Positions 23,987 to 34,800 of a stretch of 64,000 bases of DNA are shown piece by piece; within the stretch, counting starts at the first letter, position 1, and every line of letters begins with the position of its first letter. A program made the position numbers and the translations under genes. The DNA is taken from contig CM018048.1 of the NCBI GenBank assembly GCA_008638375.1, positions 11,070,040 to 11,134,039 on the forward strand, read 5' to 3'. The DNA is from Nyssa sinensis (Eukaryota; Streptophyta; Magnoliopsida; Cornales; Nyssaceae). The notes under the pieces are model-generated. The model saw only the letters and a program-made list of their open reading frames with translations, was not told the DNA's origin and ran no database searches.

Positions 23987-26900
23987 CCCCCACCCTCTCT
24001 CCTACGTCTCTCTCTCTATCTAGGACTCTAGTCTAATACGGCTTCTATACTTCTACCAACTCTCTCTCACACTCCCTCTCTTATACGTCTCTCTCTCTCT
24101 GTGTCTAATCTACACACTACAGCTTCTACTCTGTTCCCTCTTTGTTCACACACAACTTCTCTTTTAAGTCCATCACAAAAACCTAAATCATGCTCCTCCA
24201 TTTTCATTGCACAACCTCCAGGCTCCAAGTTTCATCTTCTTCTAATTTATGAATCTTAACCCCAAATACACCACTGACCAGAAGATTGGAGACGCTGTTG
24301 CTAATAATTGGGCTTTTTTAAAAAAAAAAATTCCAAATAAAAAATGTGAATGTTATTTATCTCAATATTTTTTAAGCAAAACTCTACCAATCATGAGAAC
24401 ATAGATAGGAATTTTAACATTGGTACAATGGATTCTCTTATCTACCTCATGGAAAATTTAAAATTTTGGACAATTTTATTTCTTATTTTCTTCGAAGCAT
24501 CACAAATTCTTTGTTAGTCACTTAAAATTTGAGTTTTTTAACTTGGTTACGGTTTGATGTTGTTGAGTGGTGAACACATCATAAAACATATAGAATAAAG
24601 GTGTAATTGAAATTTTGCAAACTTAAATATCAGTATATGTCAATAAAGAAAAAAAAGTTAAAGGTAATTATTCTATGATATGGATAAGAACCGAGAGTTC
24701 TTAGTTTAGCAAACCACCAAGATGTAGCAAGACATATGAAAGGTGATGAATATCAACTAAAAAGGGCCACAAATATAGAGTTCAGACTCCTAATGATTGT
24801 GAAGGTTTCATTCTCCATTTTTTGAAAGTTATTCTCCTTTCTTTTATTTTAAGCCATTTCAAAAGTACTCAGAAAGGTTGGTAATTAGAGGCATAAAAGA
24901 AACCAAAGAAAGTGAGATAAAAATAACACACACAGACGAGCTAAAATTTCCATGTATTGTAAGGGGCTATTTGACAACACTGTTACTATTTTAGAAAAAA
25001 TATAAATTAAAGAAAGCTAGAATTTTCACTTATTGCTTAACATGTTCATTGAGAGGTAGTTTAATACTGAATTTTTAATTTGTGCACAGTTTCGTATTTT
25101 TCCAATATGATATGTGGTATGTGTGATAGAAATAAGGGTAATTGTTGTAGCTCAGTATTGATTTGAAGCTTTGTTATGTGTTGTGTTTTAAGGTTCGTCC
25201 TGCTCAAAATGACATATGCTAGGTGATGAATTAGTCTCATGGGATAGATAATTTGTTTATTTTAGGGTACTCATGAGAGTTGATGAATTAGTCCCATGAG
25301 GTAATGAATCTGTTTCTTAATTTTTCATTTTCATTGGGTAATTGCAAAGAATTATGTTTGGTGCCTTGTTAGTTGTTGATATTTCTCTCTCATCCTGATC
25401 ATTAGCAGCCTAACATCAAGTATTGACAAAAGCTAACATAAATTTTTTTGTTCCTTTTAATCATTGAAGACACATGTAGGAAAAATCAACTTTTAAGAAA
25501 TCAGTTTTGAGTTATAAGTTGCCCCCACTGAGACAAAATTTTGTCTTCGCCGCTGATTGGCACGATAGAGATATGTGACTGTGTAGAAGTTCCACACTTT
25601 GTAGATTATATAAGTCTTTACCACACGTTTTATAGGTATTGGTACATTATTTTCAAAGTCTCAAGACTCTCAACCAAACATCGGAATGAAGAAATTTTAT
25701 ATGAAGAATAATTTTTAGGTGCATACATTTTTCATCCAAAGAGAGCCTTGATGTAAAACATTTTGAATGAAGAATATTTTTTGTTGGAAGAAATGGGTTT
25801 GAGCATAGTTTTTGGCCAACTTTAAGCTAAAATAAAAGTAAGCCTCACACATTATTTAAGGTGGGTCCACATGAAAATATGTTATCTTTCATGAGTAGAT
25901 TAAGAACATATATTGAGTTGCTCAAAACCATTAAGTAGTGAATGAGAAATCGACTTTAAACATCACTACTTAAACATTATAACATAAGCTTGTGAAAAAC
26001 TTCTGTCCTACATTGGTTGGGAACAGAGCTTTGTATGAGTATATATACAATTACATTGAAGGTGGGTTTGGGCCCCAAATGACACCCACTTTTGTAGAAG
26101 GGAGGGGACCTAGCCTATCCTGGGTTCACCACGCACACGTGCTGCCCCTCACCGAACCGGGTTAGGTTGGTATATATCTTTTTAAAAAATTTTATTTAAT
26201 GCTTTCGGTTTTGTTACCGTTTTGAAGTTTGAACTATCTAAAACGTTGTCGTTTGAAACTGACAATTAGAGTCGTATTCACCGAATAGTTGCATCCATTC
26301 GAACTGCTACGGTTGTTTTCCATGAGTAGAAGTGACCATTAGCTTAGTGCCTATACTAAACAATCATAAAGTGGTCTATATGTGCACCATCCGCCCTCCC
26401 TGCATAAGGTTAATCATTATTCGTATTCAGTTTGCATTCATTCACGAGTCCAAATGTGTTTATAAGAATCAAAGAGAGTACAAACATTTTTTGGTTCGCT
26501 GGGCACAGAAGATTGGAGTGCTTCTTCCCTGTGTGAGACCATTATTTCCTGGGAGACAGTCGTCAAGACAACTCGTGAGCACTAGTGCGTGAGCGAAATA
26601 TATCTTAAGAATATAGTATCATACACTAGCCTTGGTCAATCAATTATGTTCTTCCCTGTTCTACTAAAATACTGTAGGTACTAGGTTACAGCAATTTGTG
26701 TTTCGAATTCAATTATGTTTCACAAAGCAGTTTTCTGTTCCAAATTTAATACTCAGAAAATTTCGTTTACAAAACCAGTATTCTGGTTTTTTGTCCTAAT
26801 TCCAATTCTGAAATTTCTGTTTTACAAAACAGATTTCTGTTTCAAGTTTTGTCTTCTGGTTTTTCCAAAATCAGACAGTTCTGAAATAAAACAGTTTCTG

Positions 26901-27673
26901 TTTTATCCAGTTTTAATACTTTTGTAGTAAAACTGGTTCATTACATACCAACATTTTTAGGCATAAACATATTATGGTGAAGCATAATAAACATTGAATT
27001 TCAGAGACTTTCCCAATCTAAGACCCTAGAAAATAAAATTCTTGTCTCAACTGAGCCTGTTATAACTTCTCAAACAACTTGAGTTTTCCATTATTCAGAA
27101 ATCAAAAGAAGATGAACTGTTCTATTCCCCAGTTTTGTCATAGGGCTTGTTGGGATTGTTAGGAACAATTAAATCATACTAGGCACAAGACGATCTCATT
27201 TGCGTGTAGAAAAATAATGAGGTGAAGTGGGCGCATCTTCATTCGGTTACCCCTGCACAACTACTTTATCAATTCAAAGAATTAAAAGTTAAAACCAATG
27301 GAAGAATTATTTTTATATATATATATATATAGACACAGAGACATACATACATAAGACACACAAACATGTGTATCTGTGTGTTTTTAGAAAGATATAATCA
27401 AAGATGAAAACTCAAAATCCAGACAGATACATACTAATATACATCAGGTGGTATACAAACGTATATATTTATATATGTGGGTGCGCGTGTGAGAGAGGGG
27501 GAAATTTGGGAGTGTGAAAGAAGGGGCAAACCTGAAGGAGGGGAATTGGGGAGGGACAAGAAGCCACATGAACCTTTGGATGCGAGCGAATGGATATGGG
27601 TATGTGATGGATTCACGAATTGGGCCAATCCATCTCCGTACAACACCAATGCTCTGCTCGGCTTATCCGCCAT
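15137..27673 (-). CDS. conserved plant protein of unknown function, six exons, one frameshift
   Basis: Exons (minus order): 27673-27532, 19090-19020, 18938-18874, 18764-18272, 18198-18108, 15223-15137, all with GT-AG introns and matching phases. The protein starts [19 protein letters not shown] and continues [52 protein letters not shown] and [20 protein letters not shown]. It ends [23 protein letters not shown] then stop. I recognise it as a conserved plant family but cannot name it; the GDG motif near residue 14 may hint at a metalloenzyme fold (weak). Exon 4 (18764-18272) is 493 bp, one base too long. The frame breaks near 18322, and without the extra base the exon reads on to its donor and joins the next exon correctly. 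The gene is therefore a recent pseudogene, a mutant allele, or contains an assembly error. Intron 1 is 8.4 kb and full of transposons; intron 5 is 2.9 kb and holds a SINE. Confidence 0.75.
16953..17222 (-). mobile_element. tRNA-derived SINE, 270 bp, in intron 5
   Basis: On the minus strand an A box TGGTGCAGTGG (17206-17196) is followed by a B box GGTTTCGAAACC (17144-17133). The element ends in an A-rich tail (T-run on + near 16953). A near-perfect duplication flanks it: GGGAGAAG at 16945-16952 and GTGAGAAG at 17223-17230. It also carries a 16-base C run (16987-17002 on +). Confidence 0.75.
16987..17002. repeat. poly(C) tract inside SINE
   Basis: About 16 C on the + strand. Confidence 0.85.
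20006..20034. repeat. poly(C) then poly(A) tract
   Basis: About 17 C followed by about 12 A, in intron 1 of the unknown gene. Confidence 0.85.
20600..20752 (+). mobile_element. Au-like SINE, 5'-truncated, with 20-bp target duplication
   Basis: TATCTTACCTACTTGCTAAG occurs exactly at 20600-20619 and 20733-20752. Between them 113 bp end with ACCCTGCAATAGCAGGAGCC and ACACTGGGCTAACCCTTT, closely matching the 3' end of Au SINEs of flowering plants (CCCTGC..AGCGGGAGC..CACTGGGCTGCCCTTT). The tRNA-like head is missing, so it is truncated at the 5' side. Confidence 0.8.
22400..23290. repeat. low-complexity (TA/CATA)-rich tract
   Basis: Degenerate runs of ATATAC, ACATAT and CATA units at 22400-22610 and 22870-23110, then (TA)n at 23180-23265. 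It lies in intron 1 of the unknown gene. Short ORFs here are artefacts. Confidence 0.7.
23729..25555. mobile_element. non-autonomous hAT-type element, 1.8 kb, in intron 1
   Basis: The left end is CAGGGGTGAATTTG with CAATGGGGGC nearby. The right end read inward is CAGCGGCGAAGACAAAAT with CAGTGGGGGC. CAGSGGCG termini with a G-run just inside are typical of a common plant hAT family. The flanks ATTGTTAC (23721-23728) and ATTGGCAC (25556-25563) match at 6 of 8 positions, an aged 8-bp duplication. A (CT)n microsatellite lies at about 23940-24020. No transposase ORF is seen. Confidence 0.7.
26030..26170. other. repeat-like segment in intron 1
   Basis: GTCCTACATTGGTTGGGAA and the GC-rich CACCGAACCGGG resemble motifs seen in plant LTR-type repeats, but no paired end or duplication was found. 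Nature unknown. Confidence 0.25.
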
Positions 27674-27960
27674 TTTCTCCGACTAGAAAGTCCGTAACCA
27701 GGTTAGAGAGAGAGCACGGAGATGACTGATGAGAGAATCAATACGGCCTTTGCGACTGGAAGTAGCGTGGGCGCTGATGGAAAAAAGTTGCAGACGTGGC
27801 TCACATCGGATGTAGGAACTAGGAAGGCAACAGCAAGAATCTATACGGCCTTTACGACTGAAAGTAACGTGGGTGCTGATGGAAAAAAGTTGCAGACGTG
27901 GCTCACATCGGAGGTAGGAAGGCAACAGCAACACACCTTTCGATGCGATATAATTTATTA
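27674..27960 (-). promoter_or_regulatory. promoter region of unknown gene with two-copy repeat and ABRE-like cores
   Basis: Two adjacent copies of a ~95-102-bp unit (27737-27838, 27839-27933) lie 64-260 bp upstream of the ATG at 27673. Both hold ACGTGGC (27794-27800 and 27896-27902, + orientation), the core of ABA-response elements bound by bZIP factors. The copies differ at a handful of positions and the distal copy lacks a short AACTAGG-type insertion. Regulatory meaning is inferred. Confidence 0.5.
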
Positions 27961-28893
27961 ATAGATTCGGCCAATTACATATTGTCATTTGTTCTATGTT
28001 AGGTTAATGTCATTTGTTTTGCATGGTGTTTGAGTACAGAAATGTAAATATAATAAAATTTTTACATAATCAAATAATAAAATTTATAAAAATATAAATT
28101 AAACAATACAAATGATTATTCACATTTTTTAAGTAAAAATATAATAATAGAATTAGTTTTTTTTTTTTAGGGAGGATTATGAACCTTTTTTGTGTAAAAT
28201 TAATTTTATTAATCTTAAACTTCTAATTTAAATTTACTAGTCATATACTTTTAATTTAGATTATATTATTAAAATTTGAGACCTTTTTTATACATTGATG
28301 CTTAAAGTCATTGTTTCATTCACTTAATGGTAAAATCAACCTTGATTATTCATAATAAAATGCTTAGCTTTGATGGTTTGAAGCTATTTAGTCTGAATTA
28401 AATGAATGGAAATAAAAAGAAAAATAATGAATAAATGAATGATGGTAAATTACACTTATCTCATTTAAAAACAAAAATGATATATGCAAAAGTGCAAGAC
28501 CCATTATAGCGGGAAAATATCAGGACAAAGTTTCTGAGAGACAACTTTGGAAAGGAGCCAAAGTATGCAACGAATTTCAGACATTGATATGGAGGATTCT
28601 TCAATTTTCGACAGCGTCAGCAAGCATTGGTTACATGGAAGAAATTATATACACAAACAAATGCAAAATTTGGAGCAACAATACTATCAAGCTATCACAG
28701 AAATTACTATTCTAATTAAACTATACAATGCAAAGGCTCTGAACTGGATTGTAAGAAGGAATCAAAGTGATGTTGCTATCGTTCTGCACTTGCTTGAATG
28801 GAGCAGCACTTTCACAATCTCCAGAAATGATTGCAGGAATTCCGGACATCCCAAAGCAGCTCTCTCTGAAGCTCAAGTTTTTACTAAGGGGCT

Positions 28894-31800
28894 TCAGAGT
28901 TCTTCGACATTGGTGTTAAAAACAAAACTTGGAAATGCTGTTGTGATGTCCCTGAGGGATGAGAAAATAAATTATAGACAAAGGGAAGTCGATAGTTTTG
29001 AAGGTGTTTGGGTAAGACAAATACTTTCATAATCACTTAATTTCCAATTTATAAATACTCTACCAAATCCACTTTCATTTACAATGGACGGGGAAAAAAT
29101 AAAGAAAAAAACATGGTTGACATTTTTTCCTTTTTTCTGAGGAGGATTAACTAAATATAATATTAGGAGTAAATTACAATGGCGTACTTGAGTTTCTGAC
29201 AATTGTGAATAGTATCCATGTTGGATAATGCTTAACTCCAAATTCCGTAAAACTTCATCCAACCCACATACCTGTCACAACCTTAGTGGACCACATATGA
29301 ATACACATGTGCTTTTTTATTTAATTAATTTTTTTTTGGTTAAAACTAAATAGTCACATGATATACATGTGAGTGCATGCATGACCTACTAAAATTGTGA
29401 TACATATGTGGGTAGGAGGATGTTCTTTCTACCTAGTTTGGAGTCAAGCATTGTCCATCCATGTCAGGCTGACACCACTAACAGTGATAAAATTTTACAA
29501 ATTTAACCTCTTTATGGTCAAGATGTCAACGTTTTAAGGGAAAATTTGTCATTTTCAAAAATCAAATAGTTGACATCAGCCAAAATATCATGGTTAGCAA
29601 CAGTCCACCACTTTAGGAGGAATCGGTGACAAACTATCACATCATAGGGGAGGTTAGTGCAATCACTCAAACAATCGGGCTATGTGCAATTGTTAGAAAT
29701 AACGAGTCAATCGGTGTGTTTTATCCTAATATTAGAGAAGTGAAAAATAATTGTTATATATGATAAATCTATAATAAATTTAAGAAAAACATTAAAAAAA
29801 ATGAAGACCTAGGAGCAAGTGTTATACTTCAAATAAGGAAGAGTCATGTTCTTCAAGAGGTTGGGGTGTCGAATAACAAAGGCCCTCCATTCGTCTTTGT
29901 TGATTCTACCATCCCTATCAGCATCAGCATCAGCAAACGTCTGCACGAAGGATGCATATCATACAGTTATTATATGCTCCTAAAAGTTGAAGCAATAATC
30001 AAGCAAACGAATGAACTTTAACTTGGACAAACTCTTGCCTTGTCAATGATAGCCTCAAGAAGTTCATCCGACAGCTTCATGTCAGACTCCATCAAAATTG
30101 CAATTACCATTTGCTTAACCTGGAAGCAATTGAAGTTTTTGTTTAGGACTTCCATTGATAAGACACAATAATAATGGAAGGAATATGAATAGTTATTGTG
30201 GACATCCTTGGGTATGCTTTACTTGCAAATGATATTTGAATATCTGTAAAATTGAACAATTTGAACAAATAATATGGCGATACAGATGGAGCACAATGAC
30301 AAACAATTAAATTTTAGAGCAATAAGTGAAAAGGAAAAAGAAAATTAAAAAGAAAAAGGTTCATCCGACAGCTTCATGTCAGATTCCATCAAAATTGCAA
30401 TTGAAGTTTTTGTTTAGGACTTTCATTGATTAGACAGAACAATAATGGAAGGAATATGAATAGTTATTGTGGATATCCTTAAATGTGCTTTACTTGCAAA
30501 TGATATTTGAACATCTGTACAATTGAACTAATAATATGGCGATACAGATGGAGCACATTAAAATTTACAGCAATAAGTGGGAAGGAAAATAAGAACAAAA
30601 AAGTCCAAGAGAGAACTGCATCTTCATCCTACAACCATATTTGGTTGGTTATTCGAAATTGCTGAGCCTCAATGTTATTATTCAAGTTATTACTCTAAAA
30701 AGTATGAAATATGTTCCCTGGTTTTTAACTACTACCTGAAACATTAAAAGGACAAAAATCATGAATAAAAGCACAAAAAATTATATCCCAGACACCATAA
30801 ATTCATTTGAACATGAAGCTATGTGGGAACGTGACAGGAATAACAGACTATATGGATACATACAATGCAGAAGTTAAGCGTCTTAAGCATTTGAATTTGA
30901 TTGTCATGGTAAAACCATGGCAACCCATGCAAACTTCCTTCAATTGAAAAAATTACACCCATTATTCGTTCGTATGGGAAAACTTTGAACATAAATAAAT
31001 TAAAGAATTTGAAAGGTAAAGTATGGGACAAGGAATGGGCATTATTTTTACAAGTTGGCAAGGCCCCAAATTCCCTGAGCAGTTCAGGCAGTCATTGCTA
31101 GGAATAAATTTTGTATGCATGAAGCTGAAATAAATATCCCCCCTAGAGAAAAGTCAATTTGACACTTTTCATGCAAGGCCAGGAACAGAGCTAGCTCCCC
31201 CCCCCCCCCCCCCCCCCAAAAAAATTATTTTATACTTACCAAGTTTTCTTGTCAAATATACCCCTTTTACTTATATTTTTGCCCTCTCTACGTCTAAAAG
31301 TTTTCACACTTTACCTTTGTTTAAATTTCAATTCAACCCCTCAATGGGACTTTTACGATTTTTTTTTTGTGTGCTTAGCCTAGAGTTTTTTAAGGGTCTC
31401 TTTCTTTGGTTGTACTTTTTGTCAAATTTGTTTTGTAGATTCCTTTATATCAATGAATTTAGTTACTTATTAAAATATTTTCAGTCAATTTAATTCCAAT
31501 TGAACCACTCAGTCCCTGTGCACAGCCCATCGTAGAACCAAATGTTAATATAAAAGCAGCCTTAACATTTGTGTTGAGTAGGTTCATTATTTCCATGTTG
31601 GGATTAGTATTTCTTTTTTTTAGTAACGGAGATCTGAGTAGGTTCATTACATCCATGTTGGGATTAGTATTTCTTTTTTTAATAACGGAGATCTGCCAAC
31701 CACAGGTCCTTCAAGCTTAGGACTAGTTACTAATTCTAATTCTATAAAAAAATTGTAGATTTTGAACTCAGAAGCTTAAATTCCTACAAATGCAATAAAG

Positions 31801-34800
31801 CAATGTAATATCTAGATTTTCACAGAATGATATAAGATTGGAGATTACTTTTGGCAACAATTTCCTGAAGGACAACTACAAACAGTACCGCGCACTTACT
31901 TCTTCTCGTTCAATAAACCCAGTTTGTCTCAAATCATACAGCCTAAATGCAACTGCAGAACATCAACAAGAAATGTTTATTATATCTATGAGAAGCATTT
32001 TGAATGTATGAACCAAAAGATTGATCCGATCTCTTACAATCCATCTTGTCTTCCACAGGGGCATGAGGATGGAAAACACTGAGTGCATGTACAAATTCTT
32101 CAAATTCAATGACACCATTTTTCTTTTCATCAAAAAGATCAAAAACCTACAAAAGGAATAATAATAATTGAATAAGTGCATTAACTTAAAAGTCTTCTAG
32201 CCGTTGGTAAGACGAAGTTCTTAGTGTAATGGTGTTGGCTTCAAACAGAGGAAAATCACAGAATGGTAATGCAATATTTCTCAGTGTTGATTTGGAGGTA
32301 ATACAAATTTCCCCAGGAATTAAAAAAGAAAAAATCAACTTCTGATTCCATAGTTGCTAGAAGCCTAGTAGGGGTCACAAAATATTTGGAACCTGGTTGA
32401 AAATAAGTATTATAAATTTCTTGTTTGATCTAGACCCCGGTCAACCCTAAATTACCAAAAAAATGGAAAAAAAATACTAAAAAGTCCCTAAAATAAATTT
32501 TTTAATCCAAAAAATCCATGATAAATTTTTTGTATCCAAAAGATCCAAAAAATAAATTTTTATTACAAAAAAGTTCAACTATAAACTTTCATCCTAACAC
32601 CATTAAAAACTATTATTGATTGGACTAAAATAGCTTTCAAGATATAATTTAAAAAATACTAAATAGTTGATAAAATAAATTCTTCAATCTAATAAAAAAA
32701 CATTACATTTTTTATCTATCTAAAAGGCCTTAAAAAAGAAAATTTCACTTCATAAAATGTTATGATTTTTTTGGATTAAAGAAGTTATCTTATATATTTT
32801 TTAGTATTTTTTTTTCTAAAATGTATCTTGAAAGCTATTTTAATATAATTAGTAATATTTTCAACAGTGTTAAGATGGACGTTAACAATTGAATTTTTTT
32901 ATATTAAAATTTTATTATTTTGGATCTTTTAGATTGAAAAAAATGTATCATTAACTTTTTAAATTGAAAATTTTATTTTAAGGCATTTTTAATATTTTTA
33001 CCCCCAAAAAAATGAACACAATGATTGAATTTGGTTAAGTTCAGTTGTCAAGAGTCCAAATTACATCATTATTTAAATAGTAATATACTTGGTATACAAG
33101 TACATATATAAAACTCCTATATATAAATTCAAACAAATTGATATTGATTCAAAAAATTGGCAAATGCGGATTCAGCCTTACAATCAAATGAAGGTTGTCT
33201 GATCATGAATTTTGCACAATAAGTTGTCTGGACGCAGTTCAGATTGGGTCAGAATAAGTAAATTAGACATTCTCCAAAAATAAAAATCGGTTTCCCAACT
33301 TCTATAATAGCCCCACTGCAAAGTGTTGGAAATTGAAAAGGAAATATCCCAAAACTATGCTCTGTTGGTACAGGGCCCATCTATTAAAGTAAAAATAACA
33401 AGACAGATTTTATGAACGCAACAATGATAATCATTCCCTAAGAAGCACGGACATGGCATTACTATATATATATATAAAAAAAAAAAAGTTAACATTATTT
33501 CAATCAAAATTGATATAAAAACACACAAATCACAAAAATATTCTTAAGATATCAAAATAACAAAGCCAACTTAACTCAACTCAACAAAGTCTTATCCCAA
33601 TTATTTGGGGTCATTCTAATATCTCGCCATTCTTCTCTACACAATAATGTTTAGGATTTATATTCATTTAGGTTCTAATAATGTTTTACGTTGATTGTCA
33701 GTTACCTACCACAACATTCATCCTTTATCCAGGCTTGGAACCAACTATATAATGATATGACATGAAGCTCAAAAAAAAAAAACTCAAGAATATTTAATCA
33801 TCAACTTCCATGATTCAAGTTCCATAACAAATTTACTAACCACTACATAATACATATGTACATATATAAGACAAAAAAAGGTGGCGGAGAAGAGAAAAAT
33901 AGGGAAATATCTAGAAAGAAAAAGAAAACATGTCCCAAACATGTTTGATATTCAGAAAAAAATAAATAAAAAATTGGATCCACTTTTTTTTGCATATCCC
34001 GGATGTGTCCGAACATGTCCATGTCTGTGCTTCATAGACCATTCCTTACTTTAAAATGCCACCATCCAATCTTAAGATTAACTTGTTAAACTCGAGGTCA
34101 ACCCAATGTTACCTGAAACATAGATTTGCTATAATAGTGGAACGGGAATGGGAACGCAATATGCTATATACTCTAAATTCCAAAAAATAGGGGATAGATT
34201 TATGCAGAGGACATAAGTGAAATATAATAGGATAAGTTTTAATTGGAAGAGTGTTTTTTTCTTTTCACCCAAAAATGAATAATAGAATTAATGTCATTGA
34301 AGTTTACAAGTTCTTCATATAGTTATGGAAATCTATTATATTAGAGTGAAACATATAGAGGTATTGAACTAAGCACACCTATTTATGTTGATCTCTTGAT
34401 TTGTGTTGATCATATTACTTTTCTCTTAGGAGGTAAGTTAAGGAAAGAATTAGGGAAAAAAGTTTCGGATCTCTAAATTTAGCGTTCCAAAACGTAAATG
34501 TTCACTATTTTGGAACGCGCATACCAAAACAAAAATCAGTAAGATATTAGCATTTTCTGGTAACTATGGGTCAACCATTGGAGAGTGGCAACAAGTCAAA
34601 CTAGAATAAAAATAGCTACAAGTGTAAGATTAATGCCTTATGATCCAACTTATTAGACATTCTCCAAAAATGGAAATGGTTTCCCCAACTTCTATAATAG
34701 TACAAAGTGTCAGATATTGGAAAGTACAAAATCCCATAACTAAAGTTGGATGTGAAGCACAGGGCTTATCTACTAAAGGAAAAATAACACAGACAAAGAT

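Noticed and set aside
27477..27729. Two overlapping + strand ORFs near the start of the unknown gene
   Set aside because: Antisense shadows of exon 1 (27673-27532), whose minus-strand product is clearly conserved.
28547..29032. Open frame of 161 codons on + strand
   Set aside because: It covers the antisense of CBL10 exon 9 (28951-28894) and its 3' flank. No family resemblance is seen, and the minus-strand exon fits the gene perfectly.
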